This document shows positions 8,309 to 17,859 of a DNA stretch of 64,000 nt, piece by piece; position 1 is the first letter of the stretch, and each line of letters starts with the position of its first letter. The stretch is from Synechococcus sp. MEDNS5 (GTDB taxonomy: Bacteria > Cyanobacteriota > Cyanobacteriia > PCC-6307 > Cyanobiaceae): contig NZ_CP047952.1 in NCBI RefSeq assembly GCF_014279875.1, positions 682,001 through 746,000 on the forward strand, given 5' to 3'. The translations under genes were made by a program, and so were the position numbers. The notes under the pieces were generated by a model. That model did no database searches and had not been told where the DNA came from. It saw only the letters and a list, made by a program, of their open reading frames with translations.

Positions 8309-8626
8309 ATGTTTCTGACTATCACACGTGCTAGCCTTAAAGCTGGCAATGAAGCTTCCGCCAAGGAACTGCTTGCTAAGAACTTTAATCCCGGTGATGG
8401 CAAGAAGCCTTCCGACGTCGTAGAAGGACTTGTCGGATTCGGCGTGATGAAAGCCAAATCTGACCCTAACATGTATGGTATTTGCACTGTTTGGCAGTCT
8501 GAAGCTGCTTTCGACAAAATGGCTGCAAACCCCGCTGCTCCTACTGGTGGTCCGTTTGTAGAAAAGCTCAAGGCTCTTTGCGATGGTGAAGTAAAGGGCG
8601 AAGGCTTTTATATCGAAGGCCTCTGA
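8309..8626 (+). CDS. small ABM-like dimeric alpha/beta-barrel protein
   Basis: 105 residues that look like a compact antibiotic-biosynthesis-monooxygenase (ABM) or ferredoxin-like barrel: a first strand MFLTITRASLKAG, a helix, FGVMKAKSDPNMYGICTVWQSEAAFDKM, and a final strand. Codon use is more G+C-balanced than its neighbours, more like host genes. It has its own terminator just downstream, so it is probably transcribed separately from the NRPS genes. No catalytic residues can be assigned and the function is unknown. Confidence 0.6.
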   Translation: MFLTITRASLKAGNEASAKELLAKNFNPGDGKKPSDVVEGLVGFGVMKAKSDPNMYGICTVWQSEAAFDKMAANPAAPTGGPFVEKLKALCDGEVKGEGFYIEGL

Positions 8627-8651
8627 TCCTTCTTAATTTTAAAGCTATAAT

Positions 8652-8680
8652 AAGCCGTATATTTAAGTACGGCTTTTTTT
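8652..8680 (+). terminator. Rho-independent terminator abutting the NRPS start
   Basis: Perfect 8-bp stem AAGCCGTA (8652-8659) and TACGGCTT (8668-8675) with an 8-base loop. The T-run continues to 8680 and is followed at 8681 by the ATG of the first NRPS gene. It fits termination of the ABM-like gene. Confidence 0.85.
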
Positions 8681-11461
8681 ATGCAGATTGACAAAATCTA
8701 TACTGCAACAAATATTCAATCTGCAATCATTGCAGGTTACCTTGCAAGTGATCAGTCGGACTATATAGGACAAGTCACGATTCCCATATCAGAGATAAAT
8801 CTTGATTCTTTGAATCGTTCAATTCAGATGATGTATGAACGACATGAAGCATTGCGAACTGCATTTGATTGGCAAAATCATAAAGGCATTACTGCAGTCG
8901 TTGCGGACAAACTTCCCACAGCAGATTACATCAATCAATATTCGGTTAAGGATATTAACTCTATCAAAGATATAAAAACTTTCGAGGCAAATTTAATCAA
9001 TTTGAATAAACCGCCCTTAATGCGTATTGCTTTAGTTGAATGTTATGAGAAATCATATTTGTTATGGTCGCGTCATCATGCCATCACTGATCAGGAATCA
9101 ATAAAAATATTCTGGGACGAATTGTGGCATTTTTACAACAAACCTGGTGTTTCACTTCCTAATACGCAGGCATTTAGTGATTTCGCTCTTCTGAAGGCAT
9201 CGCAGCAACTGGATGCCCCTACTTACCATGATTATCTTTATTTACAAGGTGGTCAACGTACTGAACATTCCTACACTCTTCAGTCCAATGAATTACAGCA
9301 GGTACTATATTTACAAAAGGCTAGTAACGTTACCCTGGCTAGTTTTGCTCTTTCAGCGTTTTGTATCGCACTTGCAGAAAAATTATCGTCCGATTGCTTT
9401 ACAGTAGGTTACGTTGAAACAGACCGTCCCGTATCTTTCAAAAATTGTATTGGTCCTTTCATCAAAGAAAGCTTAATTCGGCAAGATCAAAATCAGTTTG
9501 TTACTATTGGTGATCACCGAGATTTTGTCTTTAAATCTGTTCTTCGCCAACGAAATTCAAATTTACGCGTTAAGCATGGCAGTCAAACACAGTACGGCTT
9601 TTTATTTGAAGATGACCCCGATACGCAATCTCTTTCTACAGTTGAAAATGATGCGGGGATTAGTGTTCGTCTCAAAGTCTTTTGCAGAGTATCTTTGTTT
9701 GATAGTAAGCTATCAATCCATCTTGTAAGTCAAGCTAGCTCTTTCCTCTCAGAGGAATTAGTTTCCTTAAATACTTCGATCTTGCGACTTTTACTTTCAG
9801 ACGATACTGAGTATATCAATCGCTATCAACAATCATCTCGACAATATTTAATTGATCTCATGTGGAGATCTTGGCGTCAAAACCAAACCCCCGTTCTAGC
9901 CGATAGCAACACTCAACTTTCTGGATTAGATCTTTACAACCAAGTTATTGCTAAATCATGCTTTCTTCAATCTTCTATACAGTTAACAACAAATTTAGTG
10001 CTCCAAATCAAACCCTCGAGATCAGTAGACTGTGTTGTTAATATTCTTTCTGCTATCAACGTCGGTCTCCCCTTTTTGCTTATCGACGCCAATGAAATTG
10101 GATCAGATGTAAAGCAGCTAGCTGACGATTTAAGCGTTGCTAAACTTGAGACTAATTTACCGCTAAATACTGCTTACTTGATCAGATCATCTGGATCTAC
10201 GGGGAATCCTAAAACCATTCTGATTCATGTTAATAACCTTATTAATCACTTAGAATACAGAGTCTCTGAAAATACTTATAATTCTCGTGTAGCTCATACG
10301 TCTTCATGGTCTTTTGATGCGTCATTGACAGTTTTATTTTCCACGATGGTTAATAATGGTTTTCTATTTATCTCACCCTTGATTACTCACTATACTAGCG
10401 TCAATGCTTTTCTTGATTTCATAAAACATCATAGCATCTATGAAGTTAATATGGTTCCTTCCCTTTTGCATTTGTTGGCCGACGGTGGTTTAAGCAACAC
10501 ACCAATTCGTAGAATAACAAGTGCTGGTGAAGAGCTTACTGCTGATCTAGTAAATATGATATTGAATGATGATTCAATCCAACTCCTTAATGAATACGGA
10601 CCCAGTGAATGTACTATTTTAACTACACGTTTGCAAGTTTTAAAACCAGTATTGGATAATCCAACAATTGGATCCCCAATCCCTGGATGTATTATAAAGC
10701 TTTTCAACTTCAAAGATTCAATGGATGAAATTTGTATTTCTGGTAATTATGTCGGATTAGGCTATTTGTCTGAACAAATAAAGAATCAAAGTTGCTTTTT
10801 CTACGACCAAGGTCACCTATGGTATCGAACTGGCGATGTTGGCAGGTATGACAATCACGGAAATCTTCAATGGTTGGGTAGAATTGATAATCAATTCAAG
10901 GCCAATGGCAAAATCTTTAGTACAGAATCTATTGATAACGAAATCCAACGTTTAGGGGTTAACGAGTGTAAGAGTATCTGGTCGGATTCAGTAATTTACA
11001 TCTTTTTTACATGCAACGATAAAACCTTGATTAATAATGTTTCCTTGAAGGAAGCAATTAAAGTTAAGTTCGGACTCATTTGTGATTGCATTTATCTTGA
11101 GGACATGCCAAAAACGGATTCGGGTAAGGTTGATTTGCAAAAGTTACGACGTACTATCCCACACTTAAGTTTTGCTGATCCAGGTCACTCTGAAAAGTCC
11201 AATGATCATTCTTTTCTAGAATCAGTAGCTGGACGTACACTTCAGTTAAATAGTAAACCATCACTTGACGTTGATTCATTAACAGCAATTCGCTTGATTT
11301 CTTCTGTAAACTCAAAATATTCATGTAATTTGTCTGTTGTGTCGTTGCTTTCTTCTAGTACTTGGAGTGATTTTCTTGATCATCTACCATCGCTTTCTAC
11401 TGTTCAAAACAATCAATCCACCTCAACCAAAATAAGACAAAAAAAGAGAGAGTTTCAATGA
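8681..11461 (+). CDS. NRPS module: C-A-PCP
   Basis: 926-residue single-module synthetase. Condensation domain about 1-395 with HHAITDQ at 132-138 (H-H-x-x-x-D kept, final Gly replaced by Gln). Adenylation domain about 405-835: core A3 RSSGSTGNPK near 502-511, A5 NEYGPSEC near 637-644, A7 YRTGDVGR, A10 with the lysine in DSGKVDL. Carrier domain with DVDSLTA, phosphopantetheine Ser866. Pocket residues by alignment to GrsA-PheA read D-A-T-N-T-A-E-I-L-K, which matches no code I know. No ribosome-binding site is possible at ATG 8681 because a terminator T-run precedes it, yet the C-domain fold needs this start. It overlaps the next gene by 4 bp (ATGA). Confidence 0.93.
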   Translation: MQIDKIYTATNIQSAIIAGYLASDQSDYIGQVTIPISEINLDSLNRSIQMMYERHEALRTAFDWQNHKGITAVVADKLPTADYINQYSVKDINSIKDIKTFEANLINLNKPPLMRIALVECYEKSYLLWSRHHAITDQESIKIFWDELWHFYNKPGVSLPNTQAFSDFALLKASQQLDAPTYHDYLYLQGGQRTEHSYTLQSNELQQVLYLQKASNVTLASFALSAFCIALAEKLSSDCFTVGYVETDRPVSFKNCIGPFIKESLIRQDQNQFVTIGDHRDFVFKSVLRQRNSNLRVKHGSQTQYGFLFEDDPDTQSLSTVENDAGISVRLKVFCRVSLFDSKLSIHLVSQASSFLSEELVSLNTSILRLLLSDDTEYINRYQQSSRQYLIDLMWRSWRQNQTPVLADSNTQLSGLDLYNQVIAKSCFLQSSIQLTTNLVLQIKPSRSVDCVVNILSAINVGLPFLLIDANEIGSDVKQLADDLSVAKLETNLPLNTAYLIRSSGSTGNPKTILIHVNNLINHLEYRVSENTYNSRVAHTSSWSFDASLTVLFSTMVNNGFLFISPLITHYTSVNAFLDFIKHHSIYEVNMVPSLLHLLADGGLSNTPIRRITSAGEELTADLVNMILNDDSIQLLNEYGPSECTILTTRLQVLKPVLDNPTIGSPIPGCIIKLFNFKDSMDEICISGNYVGLGYLSEQIKNQSCFFYDQGHLWYRTGDVGRYDNHGNLQWLGRIDNQFKANGKIFSTESIDNEIQRLGVNECKSIWSDSVIYIFFTCNDKTLINNVSLKEAIKVKFGLICDCIYLEDMPKTDSGKVDLQKLRRTIPHLSFADPGHSEKSNDHSFLESVAGRTLQLNSKPSLDVDSLTAIRLISSVNSKYSCNLSVVSLLSSSTWSDFLDHLPSLSTVQNNQSTSTKIRQKKREFQ

Positions 11462-14400
11462 TGAAATATGCATATCTTCCCGCCTCAACGTTTCAGAAAG
11501 AAATATTTCTATCTGACGTAACATCACTAAATGGCAAGTTTGAGCTTGTCTGGTCTTGGCGCTTTCGCCATGATGTTCCTGTACATATAATCACTACATG
11601 CTTACTGCAACTCATTGAAAAATATGAAATACTTAGAACTTCAATAATCATTCAAGGAGATTCTATTGTACAGAAAATTGCTCAAGAACCATCTCAAAGT
11701 CAAGTTATTTTTATAAGTGCTTCTTCTGTCACCCGTAATGCTAATTTTTTTAAGAGTTTAGCGGATACATCGTTCGGAATCTCTTTTATTATTGCTCATG
11801 ACGATATGCATGCTGTTGATTCTATCTTTGCTGTTGCCAGCCATACCATCATTGATGGTTTATCGATTAATTTGCTGAGTTCCGAAATTTGTTTCTTTCT
11901 GGAGAACAACCAATTGCCTCAGGATATATATGAATTTCAATTTGCAGATTTGACTGAGCAGCTTGATGCTATTGAACAGAAAAATGTTTCTAATTCGCAA
12001 CAGGATGATATTTTCTCTTGTGATTCACCTGTACTAAGTATTGGCTTAGATTCACAATGTGAATATTCGAGTACTTGGTTTTCTGAACGTCTTGCTCTAA
12101 ACACAGTTCTGTCTCTTACTTCATCCAACGATCATCTAACTCTTGTTGGCCGCTTGTTTCAGCAACTAATTTCAAAGCTTGGTATTTTTTTGAATCAGCC
12201 AATACTTCATGTGGGTTTGGCACTTGACTCACGTAACTTTTTGAATTTACCCAAGCTTGTTGGTCCGTTGGTTTTGCTTAAAAAAGGTGCATTTAATATC
12301 CGGAACCTCAATATTCCTTCAACCTCACCTTATTTATCAGACTTTATATTTGCCTCGTCCTTAGAATCTGATGCGTTATCACTTGTTACTCCGACTACTA
12401 ATGTAGATGTTTTGTTCAATCTTATTGTTGAATCAGATGCATCTGCTAGTGCTTCGTTTATTACTGTCGATGATTATAATGATGAACGTGGTGCGAATGT
12501 ACCCCTGACGCTTGATTGTCGAGTCAATCAAGCGAATGATCAACTTAAGTTTTTTTTGAGATCAAACTCATCTTCTTTACAAGCCGAGCAGCTTGCATTG
12601 CTAGGTCATTACCTTACTTCTCAGCAAGAATTAAAAGCCCCGCCTGTTACTTCTCCAAGGATTAAAAGTGATCTAATCGGTCTAATTAAGACTATCCTCA
12701 TAACGAAGGGCCCATATCATTGTCTTCATTGGATTTCCGATGAAAAAGATGTTCTTCATACTTATAATGACTTACGTTGTCGAGTTGAAACTTATTCTCA
12801 GTCTCTTAATGACCTTAAAATATCCTCCTGTCGTGTTCTTATCAAATGCTCTAACCCTTTTGAATATATTGCCTCTATGTTAGCCCTGGTGCTTACAAAT
12901 AATGTTATTGTCCCTTTGGACGAAAGACGCAGCAACGATATCAATCGTGTTCATCTAATGGAATCAATTTGCCATTATGAATTGTCATATGATCTCTATA
13001 CTGGTAATCCTGTTATTTCCTCATTTATTTCAAATATTGGCACGATTGATTTCGAAAACGAGAGTAATGACATCTGTATTATGTTTACTAGTGGTAGCAC
13101 TGGCTCTCCTAAGGGGGTCAGAATTACGTCTGAAGGGATTTATCGTCTGCATCGACTCGGCGATGAGCGTTCATGGAATCAATTGAATTTTTTAATGCAT
13201 TCCGATGTAGGTTTTGATGCATCTTTGTTTGAATTATGGATTCCTTTACTGTCAGGCGGAAAAATAACTTGTATTGATCATTTTGTCTTGATGCAAAGAG
13301 GAATCATTGTTGATGTTGACTGTGCGTGGCTTTCTGTTTCTATGTTCACACAACTATTAAGATGTACACGGAATATTCTTAAGGCAAAAGTAATTTGCAC
13401 CGGTGGCGAGCATGTTCCTTATTCTCTAGTCTCCACTATTGAATCCTGTGGTTTTTTTGAGTGCGGTAATCAGTTGTTTAATGGTTATGGTCCCACAGAA
13501 TCAACTACTTTTATTTTCTTAGACAAGATAGATCCTTCAACCTACGCTAATCAAGAGGGTATTATGTCATCTTTATTGCCAGGTACTCAGGTTCTACTCC
13601 AGAGTTTCTTAGGTCAAGAGACTCCTTTAGGAGGTATTGGTGAACTAATTGTTTCTGGTGATGGTGTTGCTAACGGCTATTTCGGCACTCGTTCTGAATC
13701 TGGCTTTTTCTCCGACCAATTTCAATCTTTGTCATATCGAACTGGTGATTTTTTTCAAAGAATATCAAATTCGTCGTATCGTTTTATTGGTCGTGCTGAT
13801 GACCTGCTAAAAATTTCTGGATATCGCGTTTCGCTTGAACAAATCCGTTTCATTCTCTCTTCATATCTTCCACGTACTGATGTTTTCGTTCTTAAAATTG
13901 ATGCAGATAGTAGTTCTATATGTGTAGCATTTGTACAATCAAATCGGGTGGTGAATCAGCTTTATCTTAGAAATGTCTTGGATTCTATGAGGCGTTCAGT
14001 GCCTCATTATCTTATTCCTAAAGACATCATTCTTGTAGAAGATATTCCATGTACGCCTAACGGTAAGGTTGATAAAAATTTTCTCAGAAGTATATATTAT
14101 AATAGCGAGAGAGTTGGATTGCCCCAAATTACAGCTGACGAATTGGTTTCGTCAGCCCCTCTTTTCCATGGTGATTTTATTCGTGATATATCTCACCTTA
14201 CTCACGATTCACTTGCGTTAGTTGGTCTTTATTCGCGCTTGTGCGATCTTGGTTTCGAAGCTGATATTCAGGCCTTAAGCCGTTGTAGAGATACATCTGA
14301 TCTTTCAAAACTATTTATCAATATTCAATCTGAGTTTCCTGAGCTGTCTCAACTTTCATCACATTCGCTTTTAAATCAATGTTTAATATCTTCTTCTTTC

Positions 14401-15942
14401 CAAATTGAATGTAACCTCTTCGATCAAGTCGCATTGTTGTGCTATCTTACTACGCTTTTTGAAGTCTTTAATTACGATATGGATGAACCTTTTCATCTGA
14501 TAGATCGCGTCATACCTCCAGTTAATCCTTCAGATGCTATTTGTAGTTTAGATCATAATGCAGCATTTCCTATCTATTGCACTTATTCAGGCGATGACGT
14601 GGTTACCATTAATCTTTATAGTAATTCATCTTACTTTTCTATTTTTGCTTTCCACGAAGTAGTTCAATCTTGTAGTGATTATCTTACTTTTAAAGGCACT
14701 CCCTTTTCTCGTCTTTCTAAACTTAAAAGTTTTATCAGTTCTCTCTCTAACCCTTTTTTGTTGCGACATAGCTCAATAAGCATTTCTTCTTTGTTGGCAT
14801 CAATATATAGTGCTCTCAATATTTTTGATTTTTCCCATAATGAAAAAGTTCTTGTGCTCTTACCATGCCCATCCTCTACTTATATCAATGCATCTCTATT
14901 CGAAATTAATAATGGTAGGTTTCTTCCTTTTAATTCAACCCCTGGAGCATCCGACACTATTTTCTTTATAACTACAATAAATAATACTAATTTATCCTTG
15001 CCCTCTAAGCTATCTTCAAGAGTTATTTTCGGCTCACTTTCTTCAACACAACTTTCGTGGTTTTTAGATGATGTCTCACTTGTATACCAATCTCCTTCTC
15101 ATGAAGACTCTCATATCTTAAGTTTCAGATCTCCACCTAGTTCTTGGTTTAGCAAAGGAGTTGATAATGATCATCCATTGATTGTTATCATCTCGCCTAT
15201 TGCTGATGATTTGTCTCCTGTTCTACCTTTAGCAAAAGCATTTGTTCGAAAAGGCTATTCCGTTCAAGCACTTACATACGGGCTGCTTAATCGTCCTTCT
15301 ATAGATACGCTTGAGCAACAAGCACAGCGTATCTTAGATTCCATTGACTCTACCATTCCTTGTATTTTTATTGGCTACTCATACTCTGGCTTGATTGCTA
15401 ATCTTTTGGGCTCGTATTATTCATCGTCTGACGATCAAGTTGTTATTATCGATACGCCAAATCCGCAATTGTTACAGCATGAATTGGAGAAATTATCTTT
15501 CAATAGTTCCATTTATTGGCTTTCTCAAGTTTGTCGGCGACTTTTGAAAAGTGTGGATTGCGATGAATTTTCAATTAATAAGATAATCTCTTTTATCGAA
15601 TCGTCTTCACTCTCTTTCCCCGAACTTGTCATTTCTATTCGATATCAGTTGATTGCAGTTGGAGCTATTTCTTATTCTACTGCAGTAGATGATCTACTCT
15701 GTTGGATTGACTCCTCGATTGCCCAATTTCAAATTTTTCGAGATTGTCACTTAAGACCCCTAGATTGTCGGACTTCATATGTATGTGCTAATACTTCAAA
15801 CTACATGTCGTCTGCACTAGAGTCATGGCATACTTATTGTAATGACCTTCGAGTTATAAATGTTCATGCTGATCACTATAGTATTCTCAAGTCCGTTATA
15901 ATTGATAAATATATTAATGATCTTCTTGATTCATTTGCTTGA
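11458..15942 (+). CDS. NRPS termination module: C-A-PCP-(unassigned)-TE
   Basis: 1494 residues. C domain about 1-390 with SHTIIDG at 128-134 (first His is Ser; catalytic H129 and D133 kept). A domain about 410-870: A3 FTSGSTGSPKG at 543-553, A4 FDAS at 586-589, A5 NGYGPTES, A10 PNGKVDK. Pocket code reads D-A-F-W-C-G-G-T-F-K, nine of ten positions as in the published Val code DAFWIGGTFK. Carrier about 890-950 with THDSLAL, Ser918. Residues about 960-1240 match no domain I recognise. Thioesterase about 1240-1494: nucleophile Ser1308 in GYSYSG and His1473 in HADHYSIL. It releases the product, by hydrolysis or cyclisation. Confidence 0.93.
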   Translation: MMKYAYLPASTFQKEIFLSDVTSLNGKFELVWSWRFRHDVPVHIITTCLLQLIEKYEILRTSIIIQGDSIVQKIAQEPSQSQVIFISASSVTRNANFFKSLADTSFGISFIIAHDDMHAVDSIFAVASHTIIDGLSINLLSSEICFFLENNQLPQDIYEFQFADLTEQLDAIEQKNVSNSQQDDIFSCDSPVLSIGLDSQCEYSSTWFSERLALNTVLSLTSSNDHLTLVGRLFQQLISKLGIFLNQPILHVGLALDSRNFLNLPKLVGPLVLLKKGAFNIRNLNIPSTSPYLSDFIFASSLESDALSLVTPTTNVDVLFNLIVESDASASASFITVDDYNDERGANVPLTLDCRVNQANDQLKFFLRSNSSSLQAEQLALLGHYLTSQQELKAPPVTSPRIKSDLIGLIKTILITKGPYHCLHWISDEKDVLHTYNDLRCRVETYSQSLNDLKISSCRVLIKCSNPFEYIASMLALVLTNNVIVPLDERRSNDINRVHLMESICHYELSYDLYTGNPVISSFISNIGTIDFENESNDICIMFTSGSTGSPKGVRITSEGIYRLHRLGDERSWNQLNFLMHSDVGFDASLFELWIPLLSGGKITCIDHFVLMQRGIIVDVDCAWLSVSMFTQLLRCTRNILKAKVICTGGEHVPYSLVSTIESCGFFECGNQLFNGYGPTESTTFIFLDKIDPSTYANQEGIMSSLLPGTQVLLQSFLGQETPLGGIGELIVSGDGVANGYFGTRSESGFFSDQFQSLSYRTGDFFQRISNSSYRFIGRADDLLKISGYRVSLEQIRFILSSYLPRTDVFVLKIDADSSSICVAFVQSNRVVNQLYLRNVLDSMRRSVPHYLIPKDIILVEDIPCTPNGKVDKNFLRSIYYNSERVGLPQITADELVSSAPLFHGDFIRDISHLTHDSLALVGLYSRLCDLGFEADIQALSRCRDTSDLSKLFINIQSEFPELSQLSSHSLLNQCLISSSFQIECNLFDQVALLCYLTTLFEVFNYDMDEPFHLIDRVIPPVNPSDAICSLDHNAAFPIYCTYSGDDVVTINLYSNSSYFSIFAFHEVVQSCSDYLTFKGTPFSRLSKLKSFISSLSNPFLLRHSSISISSLLASIYSALNIFDFSHNEKVLVLLPCPSSTYINASLFEINNGRFLPFNSTPGASDTIFFITTINNTNLSLPSKLSSRVIFGSLSSTQLSWFLDDVSLVYQSPSHEDSHILSFRSPPSSWFSKGVDNDHPLIVIISPIADDLSPVLPLAKAFVRKGYSVQALTYGLLNRPSIDTLEQQAQRILDSIDSTIPCIFIGYSYSGLIANLLGSYYSSSDDQVVIIDTPNPQLLQHELEKLSFNSSIYWLSQVCRRLLKSVDCDEFSINKIISFIESSSLSFPELVISIRYQLIAVGAISYSTAVDDLLCWIDSSIAQFQIFRDCHLRPLDCRTSYVCANTSNYMSSALESWHTYCNDLRVINVHADHYSILKSVIIDKYINDLLDSFA

Positions 15943-17858
15943 TGTTTTATTCAGCGGATCTTGTCTCTAAGTTTTCTCATAATTTCTCGACCTCGAGAAA
16001 TTCTTTTTTGTCGTATGATCTCGGTAACTCTACTTTTGTGTATCCAGAGTCAAAAAATAGGGTGTTTGAGCGTTCTCAGCTTTTTGACACTATAGATCCT
16101 GATAGACGTCCTGTTCTGCTTTTGAATCAGAATAGTAGTGAATTTATTGTCAATCTTCTTGCTTGCTGGATATCTAATCGTCCTGTTGTTCCACTTTGCC
16201 TCCCCTCTAAGAAGAGAGTTGATTTCATTGATACAATTGTAGAGCAAACAGGTTCTTTGATCTATACAATAGATAATAATCATAGCCAAGTCTTCAATTT
16301 ACGTTCTCGTTCTTCTTCATTATTGTCTAATTTAGCCGAAGTAACCTCTGATACATCTAATATTTCCGCTTCAGTTCTTTCTTCTTATTCAATTCCACCA
16401 AAGCCCCTTTTCCCCAAATCCACTGCAGTTATTCAATATTCCTCTGGCTCAACAGGTTCTCCTAAGGGAGTTCTTATTACCGCTTCTAATATATCTGCTT
16501 CTCTCGAATTAATGTCTGATGCATGGAATATTACCAGCTCATCATCTTTTTATTCTTGGCTTCCTTTGTATCATGATTTGGGCTTCGTATTTGGCATTCT
16601 TTTGCCTTTAATGTATGGATGTCGTTCATATATCATTTCTTCTGCCGATTTCGCGAAAAAACCTTCGGTCTGGTTGTCTAATCTGTCTTCCTTAGAGATC
16701 ACGCATACCGCAGGTTCCACCAGTGGATATGCAATGGCAACTAGGCAAACATACTACGAGTCTTTGTCTTTAAAAGCTTGCGAATTTTGCATGATTGCTG
16801 CCGAACACATTAGTTCTACTGTTGTCTCTAATTTTCTTGATATTGCAATTCCATTTGGCTTGTCTTCGAAAGCATTGAGCGCTGCCTACGGATTAGCTGA
16901 ATCAACTTTAGCTGTCACCGCTGATCGTATTTCAGATTCCCTTTTAACACTTGCTTTCGACCAATCGGGCTTGAATTCAGGTTTTGCCCATCCATCTTCA
17001 AATGGGCGTTTGCTTGTCTCATGTGGTTACCCTCTTCCTGATACGAGGATTTCAATTGAAGATCAAGACAAAGTTCTTCCCCCTGGCCGTATTGGAGAGG
17101 TTGTTGTTGAAGGGCCTACGGTTATGCATGGCTATCTAGGTGACTCTAATCACTCTCAACTTTTAAAACTTTATACTGGTGATTTAGGCTTTTTCTATAA
17201 CGGTCACCTATTCATCACAGGCCGCAAAAAGGAGCTTATTATTATTAATGGCAAGAATATTTATCCAGAGGATATAGAGTCTGCTGTTAAGTCTAACTTT
17301 AAACTCTTTGCCAATTCAACCTCAGTCTGTTTCTGCGTCGACAATGATGACGGAATGGATACCATTGTTTTTATTGCCGAACTAGATCGCCATGTAAGCA
17401 TCTCCAGTCCATTATCTTTATTTGACCAAATTAATAAGTTGATAATAGATCTGTCTGGACGTTCTTGCCATGATATTCTTTTTGTTCAAAAAGCCCAAAT
17501 TCCAAAAACTACCTCAGGCAAATTGCAACGGCTTAAAGCCCGTGATCTTTACTTAAAGCATCAAATAAAAGTTCTTTATTCGTTTTATGATATTCAGACT
17601 AAAACACATTCATTACCGTGTGAAGCTTTTACGGCTGAGAAGCTGATTCGTTGGTTGAAGGATTATGAAAATGAAAACGGTGATCCTGTGCTCCGTTCAG
17701 TCCGCGGTCAGTTCTTTATAACCCTTGATTCTGTCGGATCCTCTGAACTAAAGAATTTCATTAAATCATCCACCGGTATCATGCTTGATGATACCTTTAT
17801 ATGGGAATACGATACCGTTGAAAAACTTGTCGACTTTCTCCAACTAGAGGGTATTTAA
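15942..17858 (+). CDS. fatty acyl-AMP ligase fused to ACP (FAAL-ACP)
   Basis: Starter loading protein: activates a fatty acid as acyl-AMP and passes it to its own carrier. ANL core with YSSGSTGSPKG near 168-178, FYSWLPLYHDLG (the H-D-x-G block typical of FAALs), AAYGLAEST, LYTGDLGF and GRKKELIIINGKNIYPEDIE. C-terminal ACP about 565-638 with TLDSVGSSEL, phosphopantetheine Ser at about 597. ATG 15942 overlaps the preceding stop by one base; the in-frame TTG at 15939 is less likely. One base separates its stop from the hybrid synthase start, so the pair is co-translated. Length fits FAAL plus ACP. Confidence 0.95.
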   Translation: MFYSADLVSKFSHNFSTSRNSFLSYDLGNSTFVYPESKNRVFERSQLFDTIDPDRRPVLLLNQNSSEFIVNLLACWISNRPVVPLCLPSKKRVDFIDTIVEQTGSLIYTIDNNHSQVFNLRSRSSSLLSNLAEVTSDTSNISASVLSSYSIPPKPLFPKSTAVIQYSSGSTGSPKGVLITASNISASLELMSDAWNITSSSSFYSWLPLYHDLGFVFGILLPLMYGCRSYIISSADFAKKPSVWLSNLSSLEITHTAGSTSGYAMATRQTYYESLSLKACEFCMIAAEHISSTVVSNFLDIAIPFGLSSKALSAAYGLAESTLAVTADRISDSLLTLAFDQSGLNSGFAHPSSNGRLLVSCGYPLPDTRISIEDQDKVLPPGRIGEVVVEGPTVMHGYLGDSNHSQLLKLYTGDLGFFYNGHLFITGRKKELIIINGKNIYPEDIESAVKSNFKLFANSTSVCFCVDNDDGMDTIVFIAELDRHVSISSPLSLFDQINKLIIDLSGRSCHDILFVQKAQIPKTTSGKLQRLKARDLYLKHQIKVLYSFYDIQTKTHSLPCEAFTAEKLIRWLKDYENENGDPVLRSVRGQFFITLDSVGSSELKNFIKSSTGIMLDDTFIWEYDTVEKLVDFLQLEGI

Positions 17859-17859
17859 G

